Shown here in pieces: positions 1 to 6,488 of a stretch of DNA of 7,920 nucleotides; positions within the stretch are counted from its first letter, which is position 1; every line of letters begins with the position of its first letter. The notes below the pieces were generated by a model. The model was not told where the DNA came from. It made no database searches and was given only the letters and a program-made list of their open reading frames with translations. The position numbers and the translations under genes are program-made. The stretch lies in NCBI GenBank assembly GCA_002342345.1, contig DDPU01000067.1, positions 1 to 7,920 on the forward strand. Direction: 5' to 3'. This stretch comes from Verrucomicrobia bacterium UBA2460 (GTDB lineage Bacteria > Verrucomicrobiota > Verrucomicrobiia > Methylacidiphilales > Verrucolacustridaceae).

Positions 1-1293
1 CAATGCCGATTCCTGGCGGTTGGCCTCCTGGTTCAATTCGTTTTCCAGTTCCCGCACGAGGCCCCGTTCGTATTCGGCCACTTCCCGCTCCACTTGGGCG
101 ACAGCCTGGCGACGGGCCGCCTTCTCCTGTTCCACTTTCTTTTCGTGTTCGTGGTGGGCGACGATGGCCCCGATGACCATTCCTGCGAAAGCCCCCGCTC
201 CCGCCCCGATGGCGGCGCCATCTCCGCCCCCGGCGATCGCGCCGATCCCGGCTCCGGTGGCCGCGCCTCCCAAGGCCCCCACCCCGGCGGAGGTGGGTAC
301 CCCGGTTCCCGGGCCGAATCCCCGGTTGGCCATCGCCGCAGGCACGCCGGCCATCAGATTTTGGCGATGCTGTTTGACGTCCGCGCGGATGGCGGCGAGA
401 CGGTCATCGAGGGACTGTGCCGCGGCGCGTCGCTTGCCCTCCCCGTTTTCCAGCTCTTCCCGGGAACGGAGAAGCGCAGGGGGTGGAGTGGTGGCTTCGC
501 GGACAAAAATGGCTTCCAAGGCTGGAATCCGGGTCATGGGAAGAAGGTCGGCGCTTCGGGCCGTCCAGTTGCCTCCCGTCAGGACGGCCTGGCGGAGGGT
601 CCAGCCTCCCTCCAGGGTGGTGCCGGCCGGGATCACGGTTCTGGCTTGGGTCAGGTCGAAAATCTTTCCGGGAGGAAGGTCGTAGGCATAGACCACCCGC
701 GGCAGAAGTCGCTGATGGGTGGCGGAAAGTCCCGGAGCCACGTTCACCGGGATCACCGGAGCCAACAGGATATCTTCCTTTGCCCGGATGCGGATTTCGT
801 AATCCACGCGGACCCCGTCCTCGTTTTGGAGCAAGCGCAGGGGTTTCAATCCAGTCAGTTCCACCTGCGGAGGCAATCTTCGGGCGAGCACGGATTTGGC
901 GAGTCCCTCCGGCGGAAGGTTTCGCCAGCGGTTCCACCAACCGAGTGTGGTGGGATCGGGAGAAACGGGTGGCGGGAGGACAGGCAGGGAAGGGGCATCG
1001 GATTCCCTGGCCTCCCGGGAGATTTGGCGAAGGGACGAGCTCCAACGGGCGTAATCAGCCTGAAGCACCTGTGGTGTCCGCACCTCGTCGTCGTTTTTGG
1101 AATAAGAGGGGCCGCGCAGAAAAAAATAAAGCCCTGTGAGCAGGGCCATCCCCAAAAGCGCTGCCGCGCCGGCCAGGCCGATTGTCGGGAGCCAAGGAGG
1201 AAGGGAGCGGGGCGGTTTGCCCGGCAACAGGGGAGGCTCCGCGGTTTTTTGCAGGGAAGCTTGCTGATGCCGGGGCGGGCCGGACCGGAACAT
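1..1293 (-). CDS. Uncharacterised membrane protein with glycine-zipper region and C-terminal coiled coil (partial, 3' end off window)
   Basis: An open frame runs leftward without a stop from ATG at 1293 to the window edge, giving 431 visible codons. I do not recognise the family. Visible parts in order: a proline-rich, basic N-terminus (1-34); one hydrophobic, probably membrane-spanning segment (about 35-59, ending LLTGLYFFLR); a proline-rich linker; a probably beta-rich domain (about 140-265) with no motif I know; a charged stretch (275-312); a Gly/Ala-rich glycine-zipper-like region (about 334-379, with GAGAGAFAGMVIGAIVA); and a highly charged Glu/Lys/Arg helix (about 381 to the edge) that looks like a coiled coil. 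No signal peptidase or lipobox motif is seen, so I infer an inner-membrane anchor. It starts 8 nt after the mutM stop, so the two are probably co-transcribed. The ribosome-binding site is weak (TTTGGA). Third-position GC is high throughout, which supports real coding. Confidence 0.8.
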   Translation of the reverse strand, partial: MFRSGPPRHQQASLQKTAEPPLLPGKPPRSLPPWLPTIGLAGAAALLGMALLTGLYFFLRGPSYSKNDDEVRTPQVLQADYARWSSSLRQISREARESDAPSLPVLPPPVSPDPTTLGWWNRWRNLPPEGLAKSVLARRLPPQVELTGLKPLRLLQNEDGVRVDYEIRIRAKEDILLAPVIPVNVAPGLSATHQRLLPRVVYAYDLPPGKIFDLTQARTVIPAGTTLEGGWTLRQAVLTGGNWTARSADLLPMTRIPALEAIFVREATTPPPALLRSREELENGEGKRRAAAQSLDDRLAAIRADVKQHRQNLMAGVPAAMANRGFGPGTGVPTSAGVGALGGAATGAGIGAIAGGGDGAAIGAGAGAFAGMVIGAIVAHHEHEKKVEQEKAARRQAVAQVEREVAEYERGLVRELENELNQEANRQESAL

Positions 1294-1301
1294 AGTCCAA
1301 A

Positions 1302-2126
1302 TTACGACCGGCGCGGACGGCGAGGAAGTGCCGGTTTCTGGCACCGGGCGCACCAACAGGCTGTTCGTCCCGCCACGGGGCGGCGGATGAGCGCCTCCCG
1401 GCAACGGGGGCATTTTCCCCCGTCTTGCCAGCGGTGGGGAAAGAGCCAGGTGGCGGGCGGATCCTGTCCGTTCCTTCCGATTGTGCGCAGGGCCGCCAGG
1501 GACACTTTCCGGACCATGTTGTGAAGGGTGCGAAGGATCCGATCCGGCACGGCGGCGGCCGGGGTGAGGGGATGGAGCCGCGCCCTCCAAAGGATCTCAT
1601 CCGCCATCCAGTTTCCGATTCCCGGAAAGAATTCCTGAAGGAGCAGCAGCGGTTTCAGCGGGGTCCCTCCCCGCCTTTGCAAAAAGGATTTCAGGCGGAT
1701 GAAGGAAAACGCAGGGGAAAGGGGGCCGGGCGGAAGTTCCGACCACCAGGAAGGAGGCCTCGACGATCGGGTGAAGCGGATCCTTCCGAAAAGCCGGGGA
1801 TCCCGGAAGATCAGGGCGCGCTCCCGGGTGTAGAGAACCAGGTGATCATGATCCAGGGGTTGGTGCCGGGAGGATTCCGTGAGAAGAGTCCCGGTCATTC
1901 CCAGATGCACGCCCAGCCAGCAATCGCGTCCAAAACGAAAGAGCATCTGCTTGCCGTGCGTCCGGATCGAGGTGAGGCGCCGCCCGGATAGTCCCTCCCG
2001 GAGCGCCCGGGGGGAGGAGCCGCGGAAGACCCGTTTTTCCCCATGAAGACAGACCCGCAGAATGGTTCGCCCCAAACCCGGCCGCCACTGCCGGCTGAAA
2101 TAAAACACCTCGGCCAGTTCAGGCAT
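1302..2126 (-). CDS. mutM: Formamidopyrimidine-DNA glycosylase (Fpg/MutM)
   Basis: A 274-aa bifunctional DNA glycosylase/AP lyase that removes 8-oxoguanine and ring-opened purines in base excision repair. The N-terminus MPELAEV gives the catalytic Pro2 and Glu3 and fixes the start at ATG 2126; the frame stays open upstream to 2318, but that extension would bury Pro2. Other conserved residues: Lys59 (HGK), the intercalating set Met77 (HLGMTG), Arg111 and Phe113 (DPRLFG), the helix-two-turn-helix GIGNWMADEILW (169-180) with Asn172, and a C-terminal zinc finger CX2CX16CX2C (Cys239, 242, 259, 262) with Arg254. GIGNWMADE differs from the more usual GIGNIYADE and may mark a lineage-specific subgroup. 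The length is normal for the family. AAGG lies 7 nt before the ATG on this strand. The gene is divergent from the dehydratase at 2197, and the membrane-protein gene follows 8 nt downstream. MPEL at the N-terminus favours Fpg over Nei. Confidence 0.95.
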   Translation of the reverse strand: MPELAEVFYFSRQWRPGLGRTILRVCLHGEKRVFRGSSPRALREGLSGRRLTSIRTHGKQMLFRFGRDCWLGVHLGMTGTLLTESSRHQPLDHDHLVLYTRERALIFRDPRLFGRIRFTRSSRPPSWWSELPPGPLSPAFSFIRLKSFLQRRGGTPLKPLLLLQEFFPGIGNWMADEILWRARLHPLTPAAAVPDRILRTLHNMVRKVSLAALRTIGRNGQDPPATWLFPHRWQDGGKCPRCREALIRRPVAGRTACWCARCQKPALPRRPRRS

Positions 2127-2196
2127 CCTCCGACCTTGGAGAGAGGTGGAAAAAATCCAAGCTTGGGTGGCGCAACGATTCCGATATTTTGGATGG

Positions 2197-2499
2197 ATGG
2201 CTTCCAAGTTGACCGGGCACCAGGTCGAGGTGGTTCTTTCCACCCTCGAGGGCTGGAAACAGGCCGGGGCGAAGATCGTCCGGGAGTACAAGTTTCCCGA
2301 TTTTGTGGCCGCCACCATGTTCGTGACCGGGGTGAACCTGGAGGCCGAGAAAATGAACCATCATCCCGAGCTTAGCCACGCCTACGGCTCGGTGCGGATC
2401 GAATTGACCACCCATGACGTGGGCGGGGTGAGCGAACTGGACCTCCGGCTGGCGAAGAAGTTGGACGCCAGGGCGCAACCGCTTCTTGCCAAGGTCTGA
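2197..2499 (+). CDS. Pterin-4a-carbinolamine dehydratase (PCD/DCoH family)
   Basis: A 100-aa protein of the family that dehydrates 4a-hydroxytetrahydrobiopterin to quinonoid dihydropterin. The signature EKMNHHP (51-57) followed by Y63, then LTTHD (70-74) with His73 and the VGGVSELD stretch, is diagnostic. Length matches the usual 95-115 aa. The frame opens further upstream at GTG 2146 (117 aa), with GGAG 4 nt before it. I prefer ATG 2197 because homology normally begins at the KLT...LEGW helix, and only 7 of the 17 extra codons end in G or C, against a strong majority in the gene proper. No clear ribosome-binding site precedes ATG 2197, so the start is not certain. The stop is 3 nt before gmd. 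No aromatic amino-acid hydroxylase is in view; some bacterial members have been linked to molybdopterin metabolism, but nothing here decides the substrate. Confidence 0.9.
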   Translation: MASKLTGHQVEVVLSTLEGWKQAGAKIVREYKFPDFVAATMFVTGVNLEAEKMNHHPELSHAYGSVRIELTTHDVGGVSELDLRLAKKLDARAQPLLAKV

Positions 2500-2502
2500 T
2501 CG

Positions 2503-3513
2503 ATGGCCTCCCGCGCCCTCATCACCGGAATCACCGGGCAAGACGGCTCGTATCTTGCGGAACTGCTCCTTTCCAAGGGTTACGAGGTGCACGGAATCAT
2601 CCGGCGCTCCTCCAGCTTCAACACCGAGCGGATCGATCCGATCTACAAGGATCGTCATGAAACCGGCGCAAAACTTTTCCTCCATTACGGGGATCTCAGC
2701 GACGCGAGTTCCCTGATCAAGATCCTTGGGGAAACCCAGCCGCACGAGATTTACAACCTTGCCGCCCAGAGCCATGTCCGGGTCAGTTTCGATATTCCGG
2801 AATTCACCGGGGATGTCACCGCCATCGGAGCGGTGCGGATTTTGGACGCGATGCGGCAGGTCGCCCCCAAGGCCCGCTTTTACCAGGCCTCCAGCTCCGA
2901 GATGTACGGCTTGGTGCAGGCCGTCCCCCAGAGCGAAAAAACACCCTTTTACCCGCGCAGCCCCTACGCGGCCGCGAAGGTCTATGCCCACTGGATCACC
3001 GTGAATTACCGTGAGAGCTACGGCCTGCACGCCTCCAGCGGGATCCTCTTCAATCATGAAAGCCCAAGGCGGGGGGAAACCTTTGTGACGCGAAAAATCA
3101 CCCGGGCGGTGGCCCGGATCAAGGCGGGCCTGCAGGACAAGCTCTACCTGGGCAACCTCGATGCCAAGCGGGACTGGGGCTACGCCCCGGAGTACGTCGA
3201 GGCGATGTGGAGGATGCTCCAGCAGGATAAGCCGGACGATTATGTCATCGCCACCGGAGAAACCCACACGGTCCGGGAGTTTCTGGATGCCTGCTTTGCC
3301 CGGGCCGGTCTGGATTCCCAAAAGCATGTGGCTTTTGATGCCCGTTACCTTCGTCCCGCGGAGGTGGATCTGCTCATCGGGGACGCCGGCAAGGCAAGGA
3401 AGCAGCTCGGCTGGGAGCCGAAAGTGAAGTTCAGGCAGCTGGCGGAGATCATGGTGGATGCGGACATCGCCCTTCTCGCCGAGGAAAGGGCCGGCCGGCG
3501 CATCCGGGAATAA
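2503..3513 (+). CDS. gmd: GDP-mannose 4,6-dehydratase
   Basis: A 336-aa cytoplasmic extended short-chain dehydrogenase that converts GDP-D-mannose to GDP-4-keto-6-deoxy-D-mannose using bound NADP, the first step to GDP-L-fucose and related deoxyhexoses. Visible: the Rossmann GITGQDG (9-15), the NADP-binding RRSSSFNT (34-41), the catalytic Ser131 and Glu133 in [14 protein letters not shown] with Tyr155 and Lys159, and family blocks [17 protein letters not shown] (183-199), NLDAKRDWG (218-226) and [11 protein letters not shown] (284-294). It is shorter than the roughly 370-aa E. coli protein because the loop before RYLRPAEVD is short; all catalytic blocks are present. AAGG at 2491-2494 lies 8 nt before the ATG, inside the end of the dehydratase gene. 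Gaps of 3 nt on both sides indicate tight co-transcription. With fcl next, GDP-L-fucose is the likely product. Confidence 0.97.
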   Translation: MASRALITGITGQDGSYLAELLLSKGYEVHGIIRRSSSFNTERIDPIYKDRHETGAKLFLHYGDLSDASSLIKILGETQPHEIYNLAAQSHVRVSFDIPEFTGDVTAIGAVRILDAMRQVAPKARFYQASSSEMYGLVQAVPQSEKTPFYPRSPYAAAKVYAHWITVNYRESYGLHASSGILFNHESPRRGETFVTRKITRAVARIKAGLQDKLYLGNLDAKRDWGYAPEYVEAMWRMLQQDKPDDYVIATGETHTVREFLDACFARAGLDSQKHVAFDARYLRPAEVDLLIGDAGKARKQLGWEPKVKFRQLAEIMVDADIALLAEERAGRRIRE

Positions 3514-3516
3514 GCC

Positions 3517-4449
3517 ATGAGGGTGTTCGTGGCCGGGCACCGGGGCATGGTGGGATCGGCAGTGGTGCGGGCCCTGGAGACGCAGCCCGGGGTCACCGTG
3601 CTGACCAGGACGCGACAGGAACTCGACCTGACCGATCCGGTGGCGGTGGACCGGTGGTTTTCCCGGGAGACGCCCGAGCGGGTGGTGGCCGCGGCCGCCC
3701 GGGTCGGCGGCATCCTGGAGAATTCCCGCAGGCCGGTGGAGTTCCTTTTGGACAATCTGCGCATCCAAAACAACGTGATGGAGTCGGCCTTCCGGCATGG
3801 TTGCAAAAAACTCCTCTTTTTGGGCAGTTCCTGCATCTATCCCAAGCACGCTCCCCAGCCGATTTCCGAGGACGCGCTCCTCACCGGGCCCCTCGAGCCG
3901 ACCAACGACGCCTATGCGCTCGCCAAAATCGCCGGCATCCGCCTGGCGCAGGCATACCGGGATGAGTACGGGAAAAGCGCCATCTGTGCGATGCCCACGA
4001 ATTTGTACGGTCCCGGGGACAACTTCGACCCGGAGACATCCCACGCCCTGCCCGGCATGATTACCAAATTCCACCGGGCCAAAGTGCGCGGGGAGAGGGA
4101 GGTGGTGCTGTGGGGGAGCGGATCACCCCGCCGGGAATGGCTGCATGTGGACGACCTGGCCGCCGGCCTGCTGGTCCTTTTGGAAGCCTACGACGGGCGC
4201 GGAATCGTCAATGTGGGCACGGGAGAGGACATGACCATCCGGGAATTGGCCGAAAAGGTCCGGCAGGCGGTCGGATTTTCCGGTGAGATTCGCTGGGACA
4301 GCGCCCGCCCGGACGGCACGCCCCGCAAACTCCTCGATGTGGCGCGGATCCGCAAACTGGGATGGAGGCCGACCGTCCCCCTTGCGGAGGGCATGGCCGC
4401 AACCTACGAATGGTTTTTGCGGAACGCGCCCGAAGCCCGGGACGGATAA
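3517..4449 (+). CDS. fcl: GDP-L-fucose synthase (GDP-4-keto-6-deoxymannose 3,5-epimerase/4-reductase)
   Basis: A 310-aa NADPH-dependent enzyme that epimerises and then reduces the gmd product to GDP-L-fucose, the donor for fucosylated lipopolysaccharide or exopolysaccharide. Seen: the Rossmann GHRGMVG (7-13), AARVGG (60-65), GSSCIYP (103-109) giving Ser104 and Cys106, the YALAK box with Tyr133 and Lys137, PTNLYGPGDNFDP (160-172) and His176. These match the E. coli catalytic Ser107, Cys109, Tyr136, Lys140 and His179 with a constant offset of three. The REWLHVDDLA block (206-215) and the C-terminal RKLGW are also present. Length is typical. The ATG lies 3 nt after the gmd stop, with only a weak GGGA upstream, so translation is probably coupled to gmd. 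The fucosyltransferases that would use the product are not in the window. Confidence 0.97.
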   Translation: MRVFVAGHRGMVGSAVVRALETQPGVTVLTRTRQELDLTDPVAVDRWFSRETPERVVAAAARVGGILENSRRPVEFLLDNLRIQNNVMESAFRHGCKKLLFLGSSCIYPKHAPQPISEDALLTGPLEPTNDAYALAKIAGIRLAQAYRDEYGKSAICAMPTNLYGPGDNFDPETSHALPGMITKFHRAKVRGEREVVLWGSGSPRREWLHVDDLAAGLLVLLEAYDGRGIVNVGTGEDMTIRELAEKVRQAVGFSGEIRWDSARPDGTPRKLLDVARIRKLGWRPTVPLAEGMAATYEWFLRNAPEARDG

Positions 4450-4513
4450 CCCTTCGGGAAAAACTTTTCACAAGAAGGTTGCGGAAATTCCCCGCTTTGC
4501 GGATCGTTTTGTC

Positions 4514-5212
4514 ATGGCGGAGTTTCTCCTGTTGCAGCACGAGCCCACGGAAGGGCCCGGTACCATTGCCGAGGAAATCCTCGGGGCGGGCCATGGGATC
4601 CGCACCGTGCGCATCGACCAGAAGGAAAAAATTCCCGAGGATCCCGGTCCCTACCTTGGCCTCGTCGTGATGGGGGGAAACATGGGGGTATATGACCAGG
4701 GACGGTTGCCCCATCTCCGGCAGGAAATCACCCTACTGGAGCGGGCGGTGAAGGCTGACAAGGCCATCCTAGGGGTGTGTCTCGGGGCGCAGTTGTTGGC
4801 CGCGGCGGCGGGAGTCGAAGTGAAGCCGGGGGAGAAGGAAATCGGCTGGATCCCCGTCCACAAGATGCCGGATGCCTGCAAGGATCCGGTTCTCCGTCGC
4901 CTGCCGGAAAAATTCCAGGCCCTGATGTGGCATGGAGATCATTTTTCGCTGCCTTCCGGAGCTGCCCACCTGCTGGGAACCCAAAAGTGCGGGTGTGCCG
5001 GTTTCCGTCTGGGAAAAAAGGCCTACGGCCTGGTTCCCCATCTGGAGATGACCGCGGCGATGGTCGATAAAATGGTTGCCGAATCACGCGGGGAACTGGC
5101 GGCCGCAAATGTCGAGCCTGCACAAATTCTCGAGGATACCTCCGAGTACGCGGAGCCAACCGAGGAACTTGCCCGGACGATGTGGAAGGCGTGGATTAGT
5201 TTAACTGCTTAA
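4514..5212 (+). CDS. Class I glutamine amidotransferase-like protein (stand-alone GATase domain)
   Basis: A 232-aa protein with one class I glutamine amidotransferase fold, of the stand-alone type related to the GMP synthase amidotransferase domain. Seen: an oxyanion-hole-like VVMGGNMGVYD (51-61), the nucleophile elbow GVCLGAQLLA with Cys89 (87-96), and a second triad element PHLEMT with His176 and Glu178. The complete triad suggests an active glutamine or gamma-glutamyl hydrolase, but no synthetase partner is adjacent, so the acceptor is unknown. The start is ATG 4514; the same frame is open back to 4283, but that part overlaps fcl and is a shadow. The ribosome-binding site is poor (GGAT). 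It follows fcl on the same strand after 64 nt, so co-transcription is possible but less tight than upstream. A role in GDP-fucose synthesis is not supported. Confidence 0.88.
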   Translation: MAEFLLLQHEPTEGPGTIAEEILGAGHGIRTVRIDQKEKIPEDPGPYLGLVVMGGNMGVYDQGRLPHLRQEITLLERAVKADKAILGVCLGAQLLAAAAGVEVKPGEKEIGWIPVHKMPDACKDPVLRRLPEKFQALMWHGDHFSLPSGAAHLLGTQKCGCAGFRLGKKAYGLVPHLEMTAAMVDKMVAESRGELAAANVEPAQILEDTSEYAEPTEELARTMWKAWISLTA

Positions 5213-5270
5213 GTTGAGGCAAGGCCTGGTGGCGGGTGATGTTTTGCGAGTGACCCGCAATCCCCCTCTT

Positions 5271-5353
5271 GCCGCAGAGGCGCTGAGGGACGGTTGGTGG
5301 AAAGTGGGAGGTCGCTCATTCGAAAATTGGGAAAATCTCGGCGTCTCGGCGGC
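5271..5353. repeat. Imperfect 17-bp inverted repeat in the convergent intergenic region
   Basis: The arm at 5271-5287 (GCCGCAGAGGCGCTGAG) and the reverse complement of the arm at 5337-5353 (GCCGCCGAGACGCCGAG) match at 14 of 17 positions. Read as plus-strand RNA, two of the three mismatches become G-U pairs, leaving one A-G mismatch. The 49-nt spacer (5288-5336) is not strongly paired. The wording resembles the GCAGAGACGCAGAG-type intergenic repeats I recall from some environmental bacterial genomes, but I cannot confirm membership. No T-run follows on the plus strand, so it is not a plain intrinsic terminator. Confidence 0.55.
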
Positions 5354-5374
5354 GAAAACCTCCGAACGGAGAGG
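5354..5374 (-). terminator. Weak intrinsic-terminator-like hairpin downstream of the glycosyltransferase gene
   Basis: Positions 5360-5371 are the palindrome CTCCGAACGGAG. In leftward transcripts this forms a short 4-5 bp stem with a GUUC-type loop, followed by G and UUUU (complement of 5355-5358), starting about 17 nt after the stop of the gene ending at 5388. The stem and T-run are both short, so termination would be inefficient if it occurs. Confidence 0.3.
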
Positions 5375-5387
5375 GATCAAAAATTGG

Positions 5388-6488
5388 TTACCGATTCATG
5401 GAGAGGCAGAGGTCGGCCAGGCGGAGCGAGGCATCCGGCTTGGAGGCGGCGGCGAGCCTGGATTTCCATTCCTTCCAGCCTCTGCCTCCGTTGGCCAAGG
5501 CCTCACGGATGGCGCGAACGGCGCTCTCCCCGTCGGGGGTCAGCCGGGCCACGCCAATTTCCCTTAGCAGGGTGAAGTTTCCCTCCTCCTGCCCGGGAAC
5601 CACCTGGGTGACCAGAAAAGGAGTGCGGGAGGCGATGGTTTCCTGGGTGAGAGCGCCGCCGGCCTTGCCCACGACAAAGTGGCTACGCGCCAGCACGGAG
5701 GGCATTTCACTGGTCCAGCCGAGAATCCGGACATGTTCCCGATGGGCGCCGAGGGCTTCCTCAACCCTGTGGACGACCTTTGGGTCACGACCGACCCCCA
5801 CGGTGACCTCCCAACCGGGTTGGGCGGCCAGCGCCGCGGAAAGTTGCGGCCCCCCCCGCAGTCCGGAGTTCAACAGGTGGAGGATCCTGGGGCGGTCCCC
5901 AGGGGCTTCGTCGCCCGGGTGCGGTTCGGGTGAGGCGAAGCGGGGGTCAACGGGAAAACCCAAGGGCTGGATTTTTTCCCGGGGAATGCCGAGGGCGGCG
6001 AGAGATGCGGCAGTGGGCTCGTTTGGCACGATCCATAAATCGGCCGGTGCCGTGGACCAGAGGCGGTGCACCGAGATGGAATCTGTCACCACCGTGATCA
6101 GCCGGAAGCCTTTGCGCAAGGCGGGGGAAAGGCGGGCAATGAGGTGGGCGTACACCGGGAAGGAGAGCACCACCACCTTCGGCTGGTGGCTTTGCAACAG
6201 TTCCTCAATTCTCCGTTGGGCGGCGGCATGCAGGAAAATTCCCGTCTCGATCAGGGGAAGGCGGTGGCAGGCGACATAAAAAAGGTTCCAGACCCGTGGG
6301 GCGCGGTTGATCAGGGTCAGGTAAAGACGGCGGGCGAATTCGTTCGGGCCGGGCCTTGCCTCGGCAAAGGGGTCCGCGACGACGGCATTTCCGCCCTGTT
6401 GCCGGATGGCGGCGGCCAGACCCCGGGCGGCGGCGTTGTGGCCGTCCCCGAAAGCGGCGGTCAGGATCAGGACCGGGGAATCGTTCAC
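5388..6488 (-). CDS. MGDG-synthase-family glycosyltransferase (UgtP/MGD1-like, GT28)
   Basis: A 366-aa GT-B glycosyltransferase resembling monogalactosyldiacylglycerol synthases and the UgtP/YpfP diglucosyl-diacylglycerol synthases, which transfer sugar from a UDP donor to diacylglycerol at the cytoplasmic membrane face. Seen: the N-terminal AAFGDGHNAAARGL (11-24), characteristic of the family; VVTDSISVHRLW (133-144), matching the VTD...H..W acceptor-domain block; the linker LGFPVDPRF; and the GT28 donor motifs GKAGGALTQE (274-283) and VPGQEEGN (297-304). No transmembrane segment, as expected for a monotopic enzyme. The start is GTG 6488, giving a GTGA overlap with the stop of the upstream gene and suggesting translational coupling. 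It appears to be the last gene of the dnaB-side transcription unit. The sugar and lipid acceptor cannot be told from sequence. Confidence 0.88.
   Translation of the reverse strand: MNDSPVLILTAAFGDGHNAAARGLAAAIRQQGGNAVVADPFAEARPGPNEFARRLYLTLINRAPRVWNLFYVACHRLPLIETGIFLHAAAQRRIEELLQSHQPKVVVLSFPVYAHLIARLSPALRKGFRLITVVTDSISVHRLWSTAPADLWIVPNEPTAASLAALGIPREKIQPLGFPVDPRFASPEPHPGDEAPGDRPRILHLLNSGLRGGPQLSAALAAQPGWEVTVGVGRDPKVVHRVEEALGAHREHVRILGWTSEMPSVLARSHFVVGKAGGALTQETIASRTPFLVTQVVPGQEEGNFTLLREIGVARLTPDGESAVRAIREALANGGRGWKEWKSRLAAASKPDASLRLADLCLSMNR

Larger units (their letters stand above)
5213..5387. other. Convergent intergenic region
   Basis: This 175-nt gap lies between the stops of the amidotransferase (rightward) and the glycosyltransferase (leftward). 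Besides the 17-bp inverted repeat and the CTCCGAACGGAG hairpin, it holds a GCGGGT/ACCCGC pair (5232-5237 with 5253-5258) and an alternative TTGCG/CGCAA pair (5244-5248 with 5256-5260), both within 50 nt of the amidotransferase stop. Neither is followed by a T-run. I see no open frame here that looks coding. Confidence 0.6.

Noticed and set aside
404..1045. A 213-codon minus-strand open frame inside the membrane-protein gene.
   Set aside because: It is in a different frame from the 431-codon gene, which has a clear transmembrane segment and coiled coil; the shorter one is Pro/Arg/Gly-rich shadow sequence.
94..1524. A 476-codon open frame on the plus strand.
   Set aside because: It crosses the junction between the membrane-protein gene and mutM in antisense, has low-complexity Arg/Gly/Pro composition and no recognisable domain.
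2127..2318. Upstream extension of mutM to a start at 2318.
   Set aside because: Fpg requires Pro2 as N-terminal nucleophile, so MPELAE at 2126 must be the start. The extension also runs antisense through the dehydratase gene.
2119..4074. A 651-codon open frame on the minus strand opposite the dehydratase, gmd and fcl.
   Set aside because: It is antisense to genes with complete catalytic motifs. Its long Gly/His/Pro/Arg-rich sequence without any domain is what high third-position GC produces on the opposite strand.
4283..4513. Upstream in-frame extension of the amidotransferase from 4283.
   Set aside because: It mostly overlaps fcl in another frame, is Arg/Pro/Trp-rich, and the amidotransferase fold begins at MAEFLLLQ.
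5214..5567. A 117-codon plus-strand open frame starting just after the amidotransferase.
   Set aside because: It runs through the inverted repeat and into the antisense of the glycosyltransferase gene, is Gly/Arg-rich and has no family resemblance.
5398..6279. A 293-codon plus-strand open frame opposite the glycosyltransferase.
   Set aside because: The minus strand carries all MGDG-synthase motifs; the plus-strand product is Ser/Arg/Pro-rich with no domain.
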